Positions 25,171 through 33,741 of a DNA stretch of 64,000 nucleotides are shown here, piece by piece. Within the stretch, counting starts at the first letter, position 1. Each line of letters opens with the position of its first letter. The DNA is from Bacteroides stercoris ATCC 43183. GTDB taxonomy: Bacteria > Bacteroidota > Bacteroidia > Bacteroidales > Bacteroidaceae. The notes below the pieces were generated by a model. That model ran no database searches. It was not told the DNA's origin and was given only the letters and a program-made list of their open reading frames with translations. Made by a program: the position numbers and the translations under genes. The DNA is taken from the NCBI RefSeq assembly GCF_025147325.1, contig NZ_CP102262.1:1364001-1428000 (forward strand). Direction: 5' to 3'.

Positions 25171-25957
25171 TCAGCCGGCAGAAACAGCCATGCGTACGGT
25201 ACTTGCTTGTGCTTCTTCCCGCAAAATTCCTTTTGTTGTGACTTTTGGCAACCATGATAATGAACAGGATAAGACGCGTGCCGAATTATATGATGTCGTT
25301 CGCTCTGTTCCTTATAATATTCAGCCGGAAAGAGGTGAGGCCGATTCCCCCGACTACGTGCTTGCATTGCAGGCTTCCGACAGTAATCGTGATGCAGCTT
25401 TGTTGTATTGTATGGATTCGCACTCCTACTCCCGGTTGCCGGATGTGAAAGGATATGCCTGGTTTACCCTTGATCAGGTAAACTGGTATCGTAGCCAGAG
25501 CGCTGCTTATACGGAAAGAAATGGTGGAAAGCCTTTGCCTGCCCTGGCTTTTTTCCATATTCCCCTACCCGAATATAATCAGGCTGCGGCTGATGAGAGT
25601 GCCATATTGATAGGCACGCGTATGGAAAAGGCTTGTGCTCCGCTCTTGAATACCGGCATGTTTGCCGCCATGAAAGAAGCCGGTGATGTAATGGGTACCT
25701 TTGTGGGGCACGACCATGATAATGATTATTCCGTTATGTGGCACGGCATCCTGTTGGCTTACGGGCGTTTTACAGGTGGAAATACGGAGTATAACCACCT
25801 GCCGAATGGTGCCCGTGTTATTCTGATGAAAGAAAACGTCCGCACATTCACTACCTGGATTCGTACCAAAGGCGGGGAGATTGTAGACAAAACGGTTTAT
25901 CCGGACAGCTACCGGAAAGACGATTGGCGTAAGCGTCCGCCAGTTGGAGAGAAGTAA
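25171..25957 (+). pseudogene. Metallophosphoesterase gene, 3' fragment
   Basis: About 260 residues of a calcineurin-type phosphoesterase lacking its start. The metal-binding motifs TFGNHDNE and FVGHDHDND are here, while motifs I and II are on the 5' fragment at 14309. A TTG at 25163 keeps the frame open but is element DNA. Joined at the element ends, the two parts give one ordinary secreted phosphoesterase of about 340 residues. Its stop lies directly next to the 3' end of the convergent GH28 gene. Confidence 0.88.
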
Positions 25958-27316
25958 TCAGGGGGCAGTTACTTTTTCTCCGTTTACTACTACATTGTCC
26001 AGCGTCAGGTTCACCACATTCTCCATTTGTATCGCTTTGGGAGCTTTTTTCACGTTGATGTTCCGCAGGGTGATGTTGTGCAGTTTAGCTTCAGGCAGTC
26101 CGTTAGCCATGAGCGCTACGCTGTCCACGCGGTTGCAGGTTACATCTTCAATGCAGATGTTGCGGAATAGTGTAGGATGATTGCCACCCCGGTATCCGTG
26201 GTAGTTCGTGCGGAAATTGATAACACCCCACAGGCAGACATCGGCTTCGATGCGCCGCATATTCAGGTTTTCGAAATAGCCGCCTCTGTCCGGGTTGGAC
26301 TTGAAATATATACCGTTGCGGCAACTGTCTATCTTGCAGTCCTCAATATAGATATTCCGTACTCCGCCCGACATTTCGCTTCCGACAGTGATGGCCCAAC
26401 GTGCGAAATGACAGTTGCGGATGATAACATTTTCCGTAGCCTGACCGATGCGCCAGCCGTCTTGGTCGCGCCCTGATTTGATAGCGATGCCATCGTCACC
26501 AACGTTGAAATCCATACCTTCTATCAGTACATTGGTGCAGGATTCCGGGTCGCAGCCGTCATTATTGTAATTGTTGCTGTCGATATATACATTCCGTACG
26601 GTTACGTTGTCGCAAAATACGGGATGAATGATCCAGAAGGGAGAATCGTAAATTTTTAAATCTTCTACCAATACGTTCTTGCAACCGTAAAATTGTATCA
26701 TACAGGGACGCAGATAGTGTCCTTCTCCGAATACGCGTTGGTATACAGGAACGGAATCGATACCCATCTGGCGCAGGCGGTCTACGGCAGGACCCTGTAT
26801 GGCATGCCAGCCGTTGAAAGTCACCGAACCGTTTCCGTCGATAGTTCCTTTGCCGGTTACCGCGACATTCGTACATTGGTATGCGTAGATAAAGGGGGAG
26901 TAGTTGAAACATTCTGTTCCTTCCCATTTTGTCAGTACCATAGGCAGGTAGTCGGCGGCTTCGGTAGAGAATTCCAGACGTGCTCCTTCGGCGATGTGCA
27001 GGTTTATGTTACTTTTCAGCGTGATGGCTCCTTTGATGAAATAATTTCCTGCGGGAATGAGTACGGTACCGCCACCGTTCGTGTTACAATGACTGATGGC
27101 TTGGAGGATGGCGGGACAGCTGTCGAAAGTTGTATCGCTCTTTGCTCCGTAGTCGGTTACATCATAAACAGTATCGGCGAATACGGGCGGTACGATATTT
27201 TTTAGTATTCCGGGTACTTTTGCCCATTCTCCGGCCGTTTTCCGGGAGGAGGATGTGGTGCAGGCTCCCATCACCAATAGGAGGGATAAGCACCAAAGTG
27301 CAGTTTGTTTTTTCAT
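25958..27316 (-). CDS. GH28-family glycosidase lipoprotein (polygalacturonase-like)
   Basis: A 452-residue right-handed beta-helix enzyme. The lipobox LLLVMGAC puts the mature N-terminal Cys near residue 19, so it is membrane-anchored. VYDVTDYGAKSDTTFDSCPA is the N-terminal GH28 start. The catalytic acids are expected in NNDGCDPE (around residue 250) and GDDGIAIKSG; the C-terminal part has RNGIYFKSN. In place of the common G-H-G box it reads GSEMSGGVRN, as in many Bacteroidetes members that act on rhamnogalacturonan side parts. Substrate is not certain. It is a single gene with its own -7 box. Confidence 0.92.
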   Translation of the reverse strand: MKKQTALWCLSLLLVMGACTTSSSRKTAGEWAKVPGILKNIVPPVFADTVYDVTDYGAKSDTTFDSCPAILQAISHCNTNGGGTVLIPAGNYFIKGAITLKSNINLHIAEGARLEFSTEAADYLPMVLTKWEGTECFNYSPFIYAYQCTNVAVTGKGTIDGNGSVTFNGWHAIQGPAVDRLRQMGIDSVPVYQRVFGEGHYLRPCMIQFYGCKNVLVEDLKIYDSPFWIIHPVFCDNVTVRNVYIDSNNYNNDGCDPESCTNVLIEGMDFNVGDDGIAIKSGRDQDGWRIGQATENVIIRNCHFARWAITVGSEMSGGVRNIYIEDCKIDSCRNGIYFKSNPDRGGYFENLNMRRIEADVCLWGVINFRTNYHGYRGGNHPTLFRNICIEDVTCNRVDSVALMANGLPEAKLHNITLRNINVKKAPKAIQMENVVNLTLDNVVVNGEKVTAP

Positions 27317-27344
27317 GGCATTACGTATTTAAATATGTATGGAG

Positions 27345-27352
27345 CAAAAATA
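27345..27352 (-). promoter_or_regulatory. -7 box for the GH28 gene
   Basis: The minus strand reads TATTTTTG, matching TAnnTTTG, 29 bp before the ATG. Confidence 0.6.
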
Positions 27353-27419
27353 CGGGTTTCTTTTCGGTAAGGGGTGGATGAATTGATGTTTGAAATGGAA
27401 TTTTTGACCGGATTCGGTC

Positions 27420-28271
27420 TTATGGATGAAATTTTACATAATTAAGTCGCGTCCATTTGTTTTTTCCGATGGTGTACGTACCGGCAATGCGTGCCGAGGC
27501 TATATGGACGGTTTCGTCCATCCGGTAAGCATGTTCCACAGCGGATAGTTGGCACGAATGCCTGCTTGCCGTGCGGGAGTTGACGCGGAAAGTCACAAGA
27601 TTTCCGGAGGTGTCTTTCAGCCTTAGTATTTGCCGGACATAGAAGTAAGGGGTCGTACCCCTGACTTGTGTCTTGTAGGGGTCGTCCTCCAGCCGGACAC
27701 TGAGAACGGTCAGGGTCAGATCTGTCACTTTTTCCCCTTCTTTCCCGAGAAAGCGTCCGGCAGGCGGTTGCTTGGCTTTCCGTTGCAGGATGTCAATGTA
27801 TACGGAATGGTATATCCGGGCGATTTGTGCGAAGCGTTCCTGTTTAGGAATTCGGGGAGTGAACTTGAAAGCTATCCAGGTGAGATAGCCAGGGTCTATC
27901 CGCAGGATTTCGTGCAGATAATGTCCGTGATATTTGCCGAACGAGATAATATCGTCGCCCTTATTCTGCATTCGTTTGGCATTATACTCCACTAACGACA
28001 GAGGACGGGGGGAGTAGTAACATAAGGTGCTTGCCATTCGTAAGGCTTCGTGTATATCCTCGCTCAGGTCGAATATGTAAAATATGGATTGCCTTTCGGG
28101 CAGAGGGGAGTAAATCCAAAGTGAATATCGGGGACAATCTGCTCTTGGCAATACCACAAGATAGGCGCCTACCTCTTTGAAAGAAGCTTTTTTCTGGTTG
28201 TATTCATTTAGCTTTTGATACAACACGTCTTGTTCTGCGGCAGTGATGCCCGGAATAAGCGGATTTGTCAT
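27420..28271 (-). CDS. Protein of unknown function with a DUF3820-like segment
   Basis: A 283-residue cytoplasmic protein with no signal peptide or membrane helix. The middle part, ISFGKYHGHYLHEILRIDPG followed by YLTWIAFKF, resembles the short DUF3820 module found in nuclease-related proteins. The C-terminal third (residues 180-283) looks like a beta-barrel, possibly OB-type, with LRLKDTSGNLVTFRVNSRTA and IAGTYTIGKNKWTRLNYV. The combination could fit a nucleic-acid-linked role, but I do not recognise a named function. It is monocistronic, with a -7 box at 28290-28297. Confidence 0.7.
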   Translation of the reverse strand: MTNPLIPGITAAEQDVLYQKLNEYNQKKASFKEVGAYLVVLPRADCPRYSLWIYSPLPERQSIFYIFDLSEDIHEALRMASTLCYYSPRPLSLVEYNAKRMQNKGDDIISFGKYHGHYLHEILRIDPGYLTWIAFKFTPRIPKQERFAQIARIYHSVYIDILQRKAKQPPAGRFLGKEGEKVTDLTLTVLSVRLEDDPYKTQVRGTTPYFYVRQILRLKDTSGNLVTFRVNSRTASRHSCQLSAVEHAYRMDETVHIASARIAGTYTIGKNKWTRLNYVKFHP

Positions 28272-28289
28272 ACATCAATTTGCTTATTC

Positions 28290-28297
28290 CAAAGATA
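28290..28297 (-). promoter_or_regulatory. -7 box for the DUF3820-like gene
   Basis: The minus strand reads TATCTTTG, 18 bp before the ATG at 28271. Confidence 0.6.
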
Positions 28298-28307
28298 TGT
28301 AATTTTT

Positions 28308-29363
28308 TTAGAATCGTACCATTAATTCCAATACTATTTTGTCTTGTTCAGATTCTTTTGCAATACTGCTGTTGGCATAGAAATATTTTTCATAATTCAG
28401 GCGCAGGTCTGTGCGGAATGCTTTACTGAGGCTGAAGGTGATACCGCCTGTCAGCCGCTGGCGTTTGTAGTCGGTGGTGACCAATGCGCCGGTTTCTTCA
28501 TCGGTGGTCTTGGCGTCGCTTTGGTCTGTCATCATGTCGTAGCGTAGCAGGAAAGACATTTTATTGAATATTTTACGCAGCGGAAGGTCGTAATTGATGA
28601 ATGTGTTTACGGCTTGCACATCTTTGAAAGCATTGTCGGAATATTGCTTGTACAGATATTCCGCTTCGATATGGAAGCGGTCGGACTCATAGTAAGCGCC
28701 GATGTCGTACGATTGCACCCGTATTTCTTCCGGTTGGATGCTCTGTATGCTCAGTGTCAGGTTCAGCCCTTTGGTGAAAAGAAATTGGGCTTTGGCAGAA
28801 TAATTCACTTCTTTATGCCATTCTTTTTGATTGGTCAGGCCGGAACCGTTGAAAAGTCCTCCTTCCACGGTGATAGGTATATTGGTGGGCAGGGTATATC
28901 CTACTATGAACCCCACGTCCCGTACATTGCCCACTTGCTTGGCGATGAACGACCGGTTGGGGAAGTATTGCTGGTGCGGTGAGCGGTGGGCGTCGATGGT
29001 GAAGGGGACGCGCATTTGTCCGGTGGTGACTGTCAGTCCTTTTGTCGGGAAAAGCCGGGCGTAGGCATCCAGCATCTTGATTTGACCTTCGTCGGAGAGG
29101 TCTATTTCTGCTTTGTAGGCTACGCTGGGCAATACGTTACCCGTCACGCTGACGCGGGCATTGCGTACTTCGAAACGTCCTGCACCCATGGTGGTCTGAT
29201 ATTCGTATTTGGCGCGGATGGTTCCGTGGATTTTTGGCAGGTAGTCTTTGCTTTCCATTTTCTCCTTTTCAATCTTTTTTCCGTTCCCGTTGATGGAGGG
29301 CGTCTGGGCAGTTGCGGCCAATGGCAGCAGGGCAATCAGTACTGTCAATGCACTTTTTTTCAT
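28308..29363 (-). CDS. Outer-membrane porin, phosphate-selective PorO/P type
   Basis: A 351-residue beta-barrel with signal peptide MKKSALTVLIALLPLAATAQ. The ATG at 29363 is chosen because the upstream extension lacks signal features. The body alternates amphipathic strands with turns, with RNARVSVTGNVLPSVAYKAE and LTVTTGQMRVPFTIDAHRSP, the hallmark start of the porin O/P family, and ends in an aromatic residue (LELMVRF) needed for barrel assembly. Similar proteins are phosphate- or pyrophosphate-linked, but specificity cannot be read here. The gene stands alone. Confidence 0.88.
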   Translation of the reverse strand: MKKSALTVLIALLPLAATAQTPSINGNGKKIEKEKMESKDYLPKIHGTIRAKYEYQTTMGAGRFEVRNARVSVTGNVLPSVAYKAEIDLSDEGQIKMLDAYARLFPTKGLTVTTGQMRVPFTIDAHRSPHQQYFPNRSFIAKQVGNVRDVGFIVGYTLPTNIPITVEGGLFNGSGLTNQKEWHKEVNYSAKAQFLFTKGLNLTLSIQSIQPEEIRVQSYDIGAYYESDRFHIEAEYLYKQYSDNAFKDVQAVNTFINYDLPLRKIFNKMSFLLRYDMMTDQSDAKTTDEETGALVTTDYKRQRLTGGITFSLSKAFRTDLRLNYEKYFYANSSIAKESEQDKIVLELMVRF

Positions 29364-29760
29364 AATCTGTTGTTGTCGAATGATTTGTCGGTGACAAAGT
29401 TCGGGCATGCGTGTTGTGTTTTTGTGTCATATATGTTGCATTGTTGTTACAAAAACTGTTGGAGAGAAGAACTGTGATAGGTGTCGTTTTAATATTTTTA
29501 TGGTTTAATTTAGTTTCTTGCTTTTATTAAAATGTTGGTTGTTAGTGCTATATGTACACTGTAACAAAAGCTTCAGTCTGAAATATCAATGAAATATTCC
29601 TATCTTTCCTCTATGAAAAGATAAAGATTACCCCTGTCTTTATGGCTCCTTTACTTAGTTTATGGTGTTAATGAGCATGAATGTATTGACCGTTCTATCA
29701 AGAGCAGTCAGATATACAATATAAAAAGTATCATTTTCCTCTTCAGGCTTTATTTCCTAA
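29364..29760. other. Intergenic region upstream of the porin
   Basis: About 400 bp without a supported gene. It is AT-rich and must hold the porin promoter; GAACTTTG on the minus strand at 29401-29394 is the nearest thing to a -7 box. I see no hairpin or repeat of note. Confidence 0.5.
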
Positions 29761-29769
29761 CACTGGCAT

Positions 29770-31112
29770 TCTAAGCCGCTTAAAGCATCAGTCAATTTGC
29801 AAAACGGAGTCTATGCTACCACAAAGATACTGGCCTTACAATAAGCGGTATATTATGAGTTGCCTTCTGCAATAGCTTCAGGCTTCTTATAATCATTGTA
29901 TGGAACACCATCACTCAACACGTGCCAAATGACAACAAGCATTTTCCGCGCTATGGCCACTTTCACTTTCATGGCATTCTTCCTTCTGACGACAGTTTGT
30001 GTGTAACTGAAATTCGAGTAAAAACAGTTTTGTGTCCGGCTGGCTCCCCATGCGCATTCAATCATAGTCTTTCTGATGTACTTGTTACCATGTGTGATTC
30101 TTCGTGATTTGATTTTTCCTGCGCTTTCTTCATTCCGTGGTTTGAGCCCGCACCACGACACCAATGCAGCCGCTGTAATAAACATCTTCATGTCGGCCCC
30201 TAATTCAGAGAGTATGGAGGTTGCCGAGCGTTCCTTTACACCGGGTATCGTCTGAAGATTATCGAACTCCCTGGGGAACTCTTTCCTGCAGATTTCCGTC
30301 AGTTTTTCCTGGCACTCTTTCAGATGCTTGTCATCCATAAGGATTTCCTCCCGGTACTGGCGTATCAGGTCTATGTCCACTTCATTGACAACTCCTGTCA
30401 GAGCGGCTGTAATTACTTCTTTTCCGACACGGTTCACCGTCCGTCCATGGATGGCCTCCGTCAGCTTTTCCGCATTGACAATTCCTTCGGAAAGCAATTT
30501 CACCACATCTTTGTAGCTCTTACTGTCTGTAGAAGATACGTAGTTGCTGATACGGATATTGCAACGTTGAAGCAAGGCATCCAGTTTGGTCAGTTTATAG
30601 ACCTTCTCCTTGTTCAAGTCAAAAATGCGTCGGTTATACTGACGCATGCGCTGCACTATCTCATCCGGCACGAAACTGCCACGGATGAGATCCTTCATGG
30701 TACATTCGGCTATCCAGGCAGCGTCACGGACATCACTTTTTCTGCCGGGAAGCTGCTTGATGAAGTAGGGGTTGACCAACTTCAGACATTCTATGTCACT
30801 GAGAATGCGCCAGATGGGATACCAGTAAATACTGGTGCTTTCCATAGTAACTTCCTTAACTTCATGAGTAAGGAGAAGTTGATGCAGCTCTTCCAGTTCA
30901 GGTGTCAAAACACCGTACTTGGCTTCAAATTTCTCACCTTTTTCGTTGAGAATACAAACAAATACACTATCTTTGTGTACGTCAAGACCACATACTATCC
31001 GCATAGGCTATTACATTTTGAGACTAAGAGCTCGTGAAACATTTATTTTGAGGCTCACACACTGAGACCTCCACGCCATAAAGATAGGGGTGGTCTTGAT
31101 TTTTTCATATCC
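29770..31112 (-). mobile_element. IS110-family element (limits tentative)
   Basis: One transposase gene with non-coding flanks. The 9-bp direct repeat CACTGGCAT occurs at 29761-29769 and 31113-31121, about 1.35 kb apart, which suits the size of IS110 elements that integrate at a short core. IS110 elements lack terminal inverted repeats, so the limits are inferred from this repeat only. It lies just upstream of the decayed GH74-type gene. Confidence 0.6.
29853..31004 (-). CDS. IS110-family transposase
   Basis: A 383-residue DEDD recombinase. The N-terminal RuvC-like domain begins RIVCGLDVHKDSVFVCILNE and has KSDVRDAAWIAE. The C-terminal Transposase_20 domain has LQTIPGVKERSATSILSELG and WCGLKPRNEESAGK, with the nucleophilic Ser expected there. 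Members use a non-coding bridge RNA from an element end to choose target and donor. The frame looks intact. Confidence 0.93.
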   Translation of the reverse strand: MRIVCGLDVHKDSVFVCILNEKGEKFEAKYGVLTPELEELHQLLLTHEVKEVTMESTSIYWYPIWRILSDIECLKLVNPYFIKQLPGRKSDVRDAAWIAECTMKDLIRGSFVPDEIVQRMRQYNRRIFDLNKEKVYKLTKLDALLQRCNIRISNYVSSTDSKSYKDVVKLLSEGIVNAEKLTEAIHGRTVNRVGKEVITAALTGVVNEVDIDLIRQYREEILMDDKHLKECQEKLTEICRKEFPREFDNLQTIPGVKERSATSILSELGADMKMFITAAALVSWCGLKPRNEESAGKIKSRRITHGNKYIRKTMIECAWGASRTQNCFYSNFSYTQTVVRRKNAMKVKVAIARKMLVVIWHVLSDGVPYNDYKKPEAIAEGNS

Positions 31113-31189
31113 CACTGGCATATAAATCGTGATTTATATCTAAATTTGAAGAAAATATCAAGAATGTTTGTTTTAGAACTCTGATGCTT

Positions 31190-33355
31190 ATGAAAAGACA
31201 GTTGTTTTTAGTAGGAATAAGTTTGATGCTGGGGGCATGTCAATGCTTGCCCAAGATATATCTCCGGTGAATTCCGTTTCTTACGAATGGAAGAGCGTAC
31301 CGATATGGAAGGGGCCTATCGGTGGGATGCTGTTTCCTGCCAGTGGATGCCCTTGTTGGACTGGATAAGTCTGGATGAAAGCAATCTGCAGGGGGTGGAG
31401 AGCATTGCTATTGACCCGCAGAATCCATAGAACGTGTATATTGCCTGCGGTACGTATACCAGTAGCTCTAATGGGGCCATACTCTGTTCTTATGATGGTG
31501 GCAGAACCTTTGCTCGTGTTGATGTGCCTTTTACGATGGGTGGCAACGAGAATGGGCGTGGTAATGGGGAACGGATGATGGTAGACCCGCAGAATGTGAA
31601 TATCATTTATATGGGAACCCGTTTGCATGGCTTGTGGCGCAGTACGGATAAGGGGAGGAGTTGGGCACGGGCAGCGTCTTTCTCGGATGTTTCCGAGAAG
31701 TTCAATCTTGCCGACCGTGCCGCATGGGGGAATCGCGGCAGTGGCATTGCTTACGATGTACAAGATGCTAAAGATGAGCGTGATACCCGTAATATTTATG
31801 TGGCAGTGTCATTGAGGGTAAGGAAAATCTGTTCGTTAGCCACGACTATGGTGAAAGTTGGCAGCCGGTTGGGGGACAGCCAGTGCAGTACCGCCCCACG
31901 TATATGGTCTTGATAAGTAACGGGCAATTGATTCTGACGTATGGGGATACTTCCGGTCCAAGCCAGATGGGGGGATGGAGGTGTGTGGAAATACGATATC
32001 CGTAAAGGCAAATGGACAGACATTTCTCCCGTCAGACTGCCTGGTGGCGAAAAGGCGGGATTTGGCTATGCGGTTGTATCAGTGGACGCTTGTAATCCGA
32101 AATATATGATTGCCAGTATGCACAGTTGGGGGCAAACACAGTTATAAGAGTGATGAGATGTTCCGTACAGTCGACGGTAGCAAGAACTGGAAACCAATTT
32201 TCAAGACAAGATATGCGTATGATTATTCTAAGGCTCCCTATACAAAAGTCCCCCTCCTGCATTGGATGTTCGATATTGAGATAGATCCTGTCGACGCTGA
32301 AGATGCCATGTTTACCACCGGTCTCGGTGGTTGGGAAACCTTCAACCTCTCTGCCGTAGAACGTGGGGACCGGTGAAATAGAGTATCATGTCTGCCAGTA
32401 TCGAAGAAACCGTGTCTCTCGAACTTTATGCTCCCCAAAAAGGGGCGCGCCTGATTTCCGGTATCGGTGATTATGGTGGCTTTACGCATTTCGACCTCAA
32501 TCGACCCGATTCGTTGGGCAGCCATGCCAATCCTCATTTCGGAAATACGAATGGAGTGACAGGCGCCTGGCTGAAGCAGGATTTGATAGTCAGGGTTGGT
32601 ACACTGTTCGGCCATCAGCCGGATGCAAAGACTATCTCATATTCAGAAGATGGGGGCAGACGCTGGACTATGTGTGCCACCGTTCCAACGGAGAAGTCTC
32701 GTAATGGGCATATCACCGTGGCAGCAGACGGTTCTTCTTGGATTTGAACCCCCGACCGCTCGAAGGCTTATCTGACTCGTGATAAGGGGGGCTTGGCAAG
32801 TTTGCCGTGGTTTGCCTAAGAATATCCGCGTCATAGCAGATAAGGTGGACTCCCGACGTTTTTATGCTGTAGATGCTGTGGCCGAAATATTGTATAGCAG
32901 TGAGGATGGTGAGATGACTTTTCATGCTGACACATTGAATTTAACGGTTAAAGGGTCCAATGCGGTAATGCCGGTGCTACCATACGAAGAGGAGATCCGC
33001 GTGGAGGGCAAGACCGTATCTATGCTACTCCTGGTCGTGAAAAAGATTTGTGGATTGCAGCTTATGATGGTTTGTACTGCTCTGCCGCTTCAGAAAAATT
33101 TGATTTCCGTGTTTTGGATAAGGTACGTACCATCTATACTTTTGGTTTCGGCAAGGCAAAGCCGGGTAATGATTATCCTGCCATCTATCTGATGGCGTAA
33201 TCAACGGGCAATATGGTTTCTTCCATTTCGACGATACGGCTAACTCTTGGGTACGTATCAACGATGATGCCCATCAATATGGCCTGGTATTGCATATTTG
33301 CGGTGATATGCAGGAATATGGCCGAGGAATTGCGATGGGAGTACCTGCATCATAG
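31190..33355 (+). pseudogene. Decayed GH74-type xyloglucanase-like gene
   Basis: Fragments in all three frames line up as one secreted BNR/beta-propeller glycosidase. A lipoprotein-like start (MKRQLFLVGISLMLGACQ) stops after 26 codons. Then VNSVSYEWKSVPI, YRWDAVSCQWMPLLDWISLD, GVESIAIDPQNP, an in-frame TAG, VYIACGTYTSSSNGAILCSY, DGGRTFARVDVPFTMGGNEN, MGTRLHGLWRSTDKGRSW and later pieces follow in GH74 order to GYGFF-like and GDMQEYGRG ends near 33355. Many indels and stops rule out function. The IS110 element just upstream may have contributed to its loss. Confidence 0.82.
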
Positions 33356-33741
33356 CTTTTCTTCATGCAGTTCATGTAATCTCCTTTGTGTCTGCTTTTC
33401 ATCAAGCCCGTACATCTGCTGCCTTTATGGGCACTGAGATGATACGGACTTTTAGTTTCTTATATTGTCATTATGTACTGTAGGTTACTGCCGTCATTTC
33501 GGTATTTGCAGTCATTACCTCCATAATCTTTTCTCTTACGAATATTGTCTTTTCATTTAGTATAAATTTATTCAACATCCGTTTGGAAAGTCTTGTGACT
33601 GTATGATATATTACTTTTTCAAAGAAAATATTTTTCGTTCGTTTATATTTTAATATATTTGCATTCCAATCTTCCCATCATTTGTTAATAAATGTTGGCT
33701 GGTGTTTGATGATGGTATTGCATAACCTTAAATGAAACCTA
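33356..33741. other. Intergenic region before the regulator gene
   Basis: About 385 bp with no supported gene. A -7 box TATATTTG at 33654-33661 should start the regulator transcript some 75 nt before its ATG. Nothing else clear is seen. Confidence 0.5.
33654..33661 (+). promoter_or_regulatory. -7 box for the membrane-spanning regulator
   Basis: TATATTTG matches TAnnTTTG. The upstream stretch is AT-rich with no firm -33 TTTG. Confidence 0.5.
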
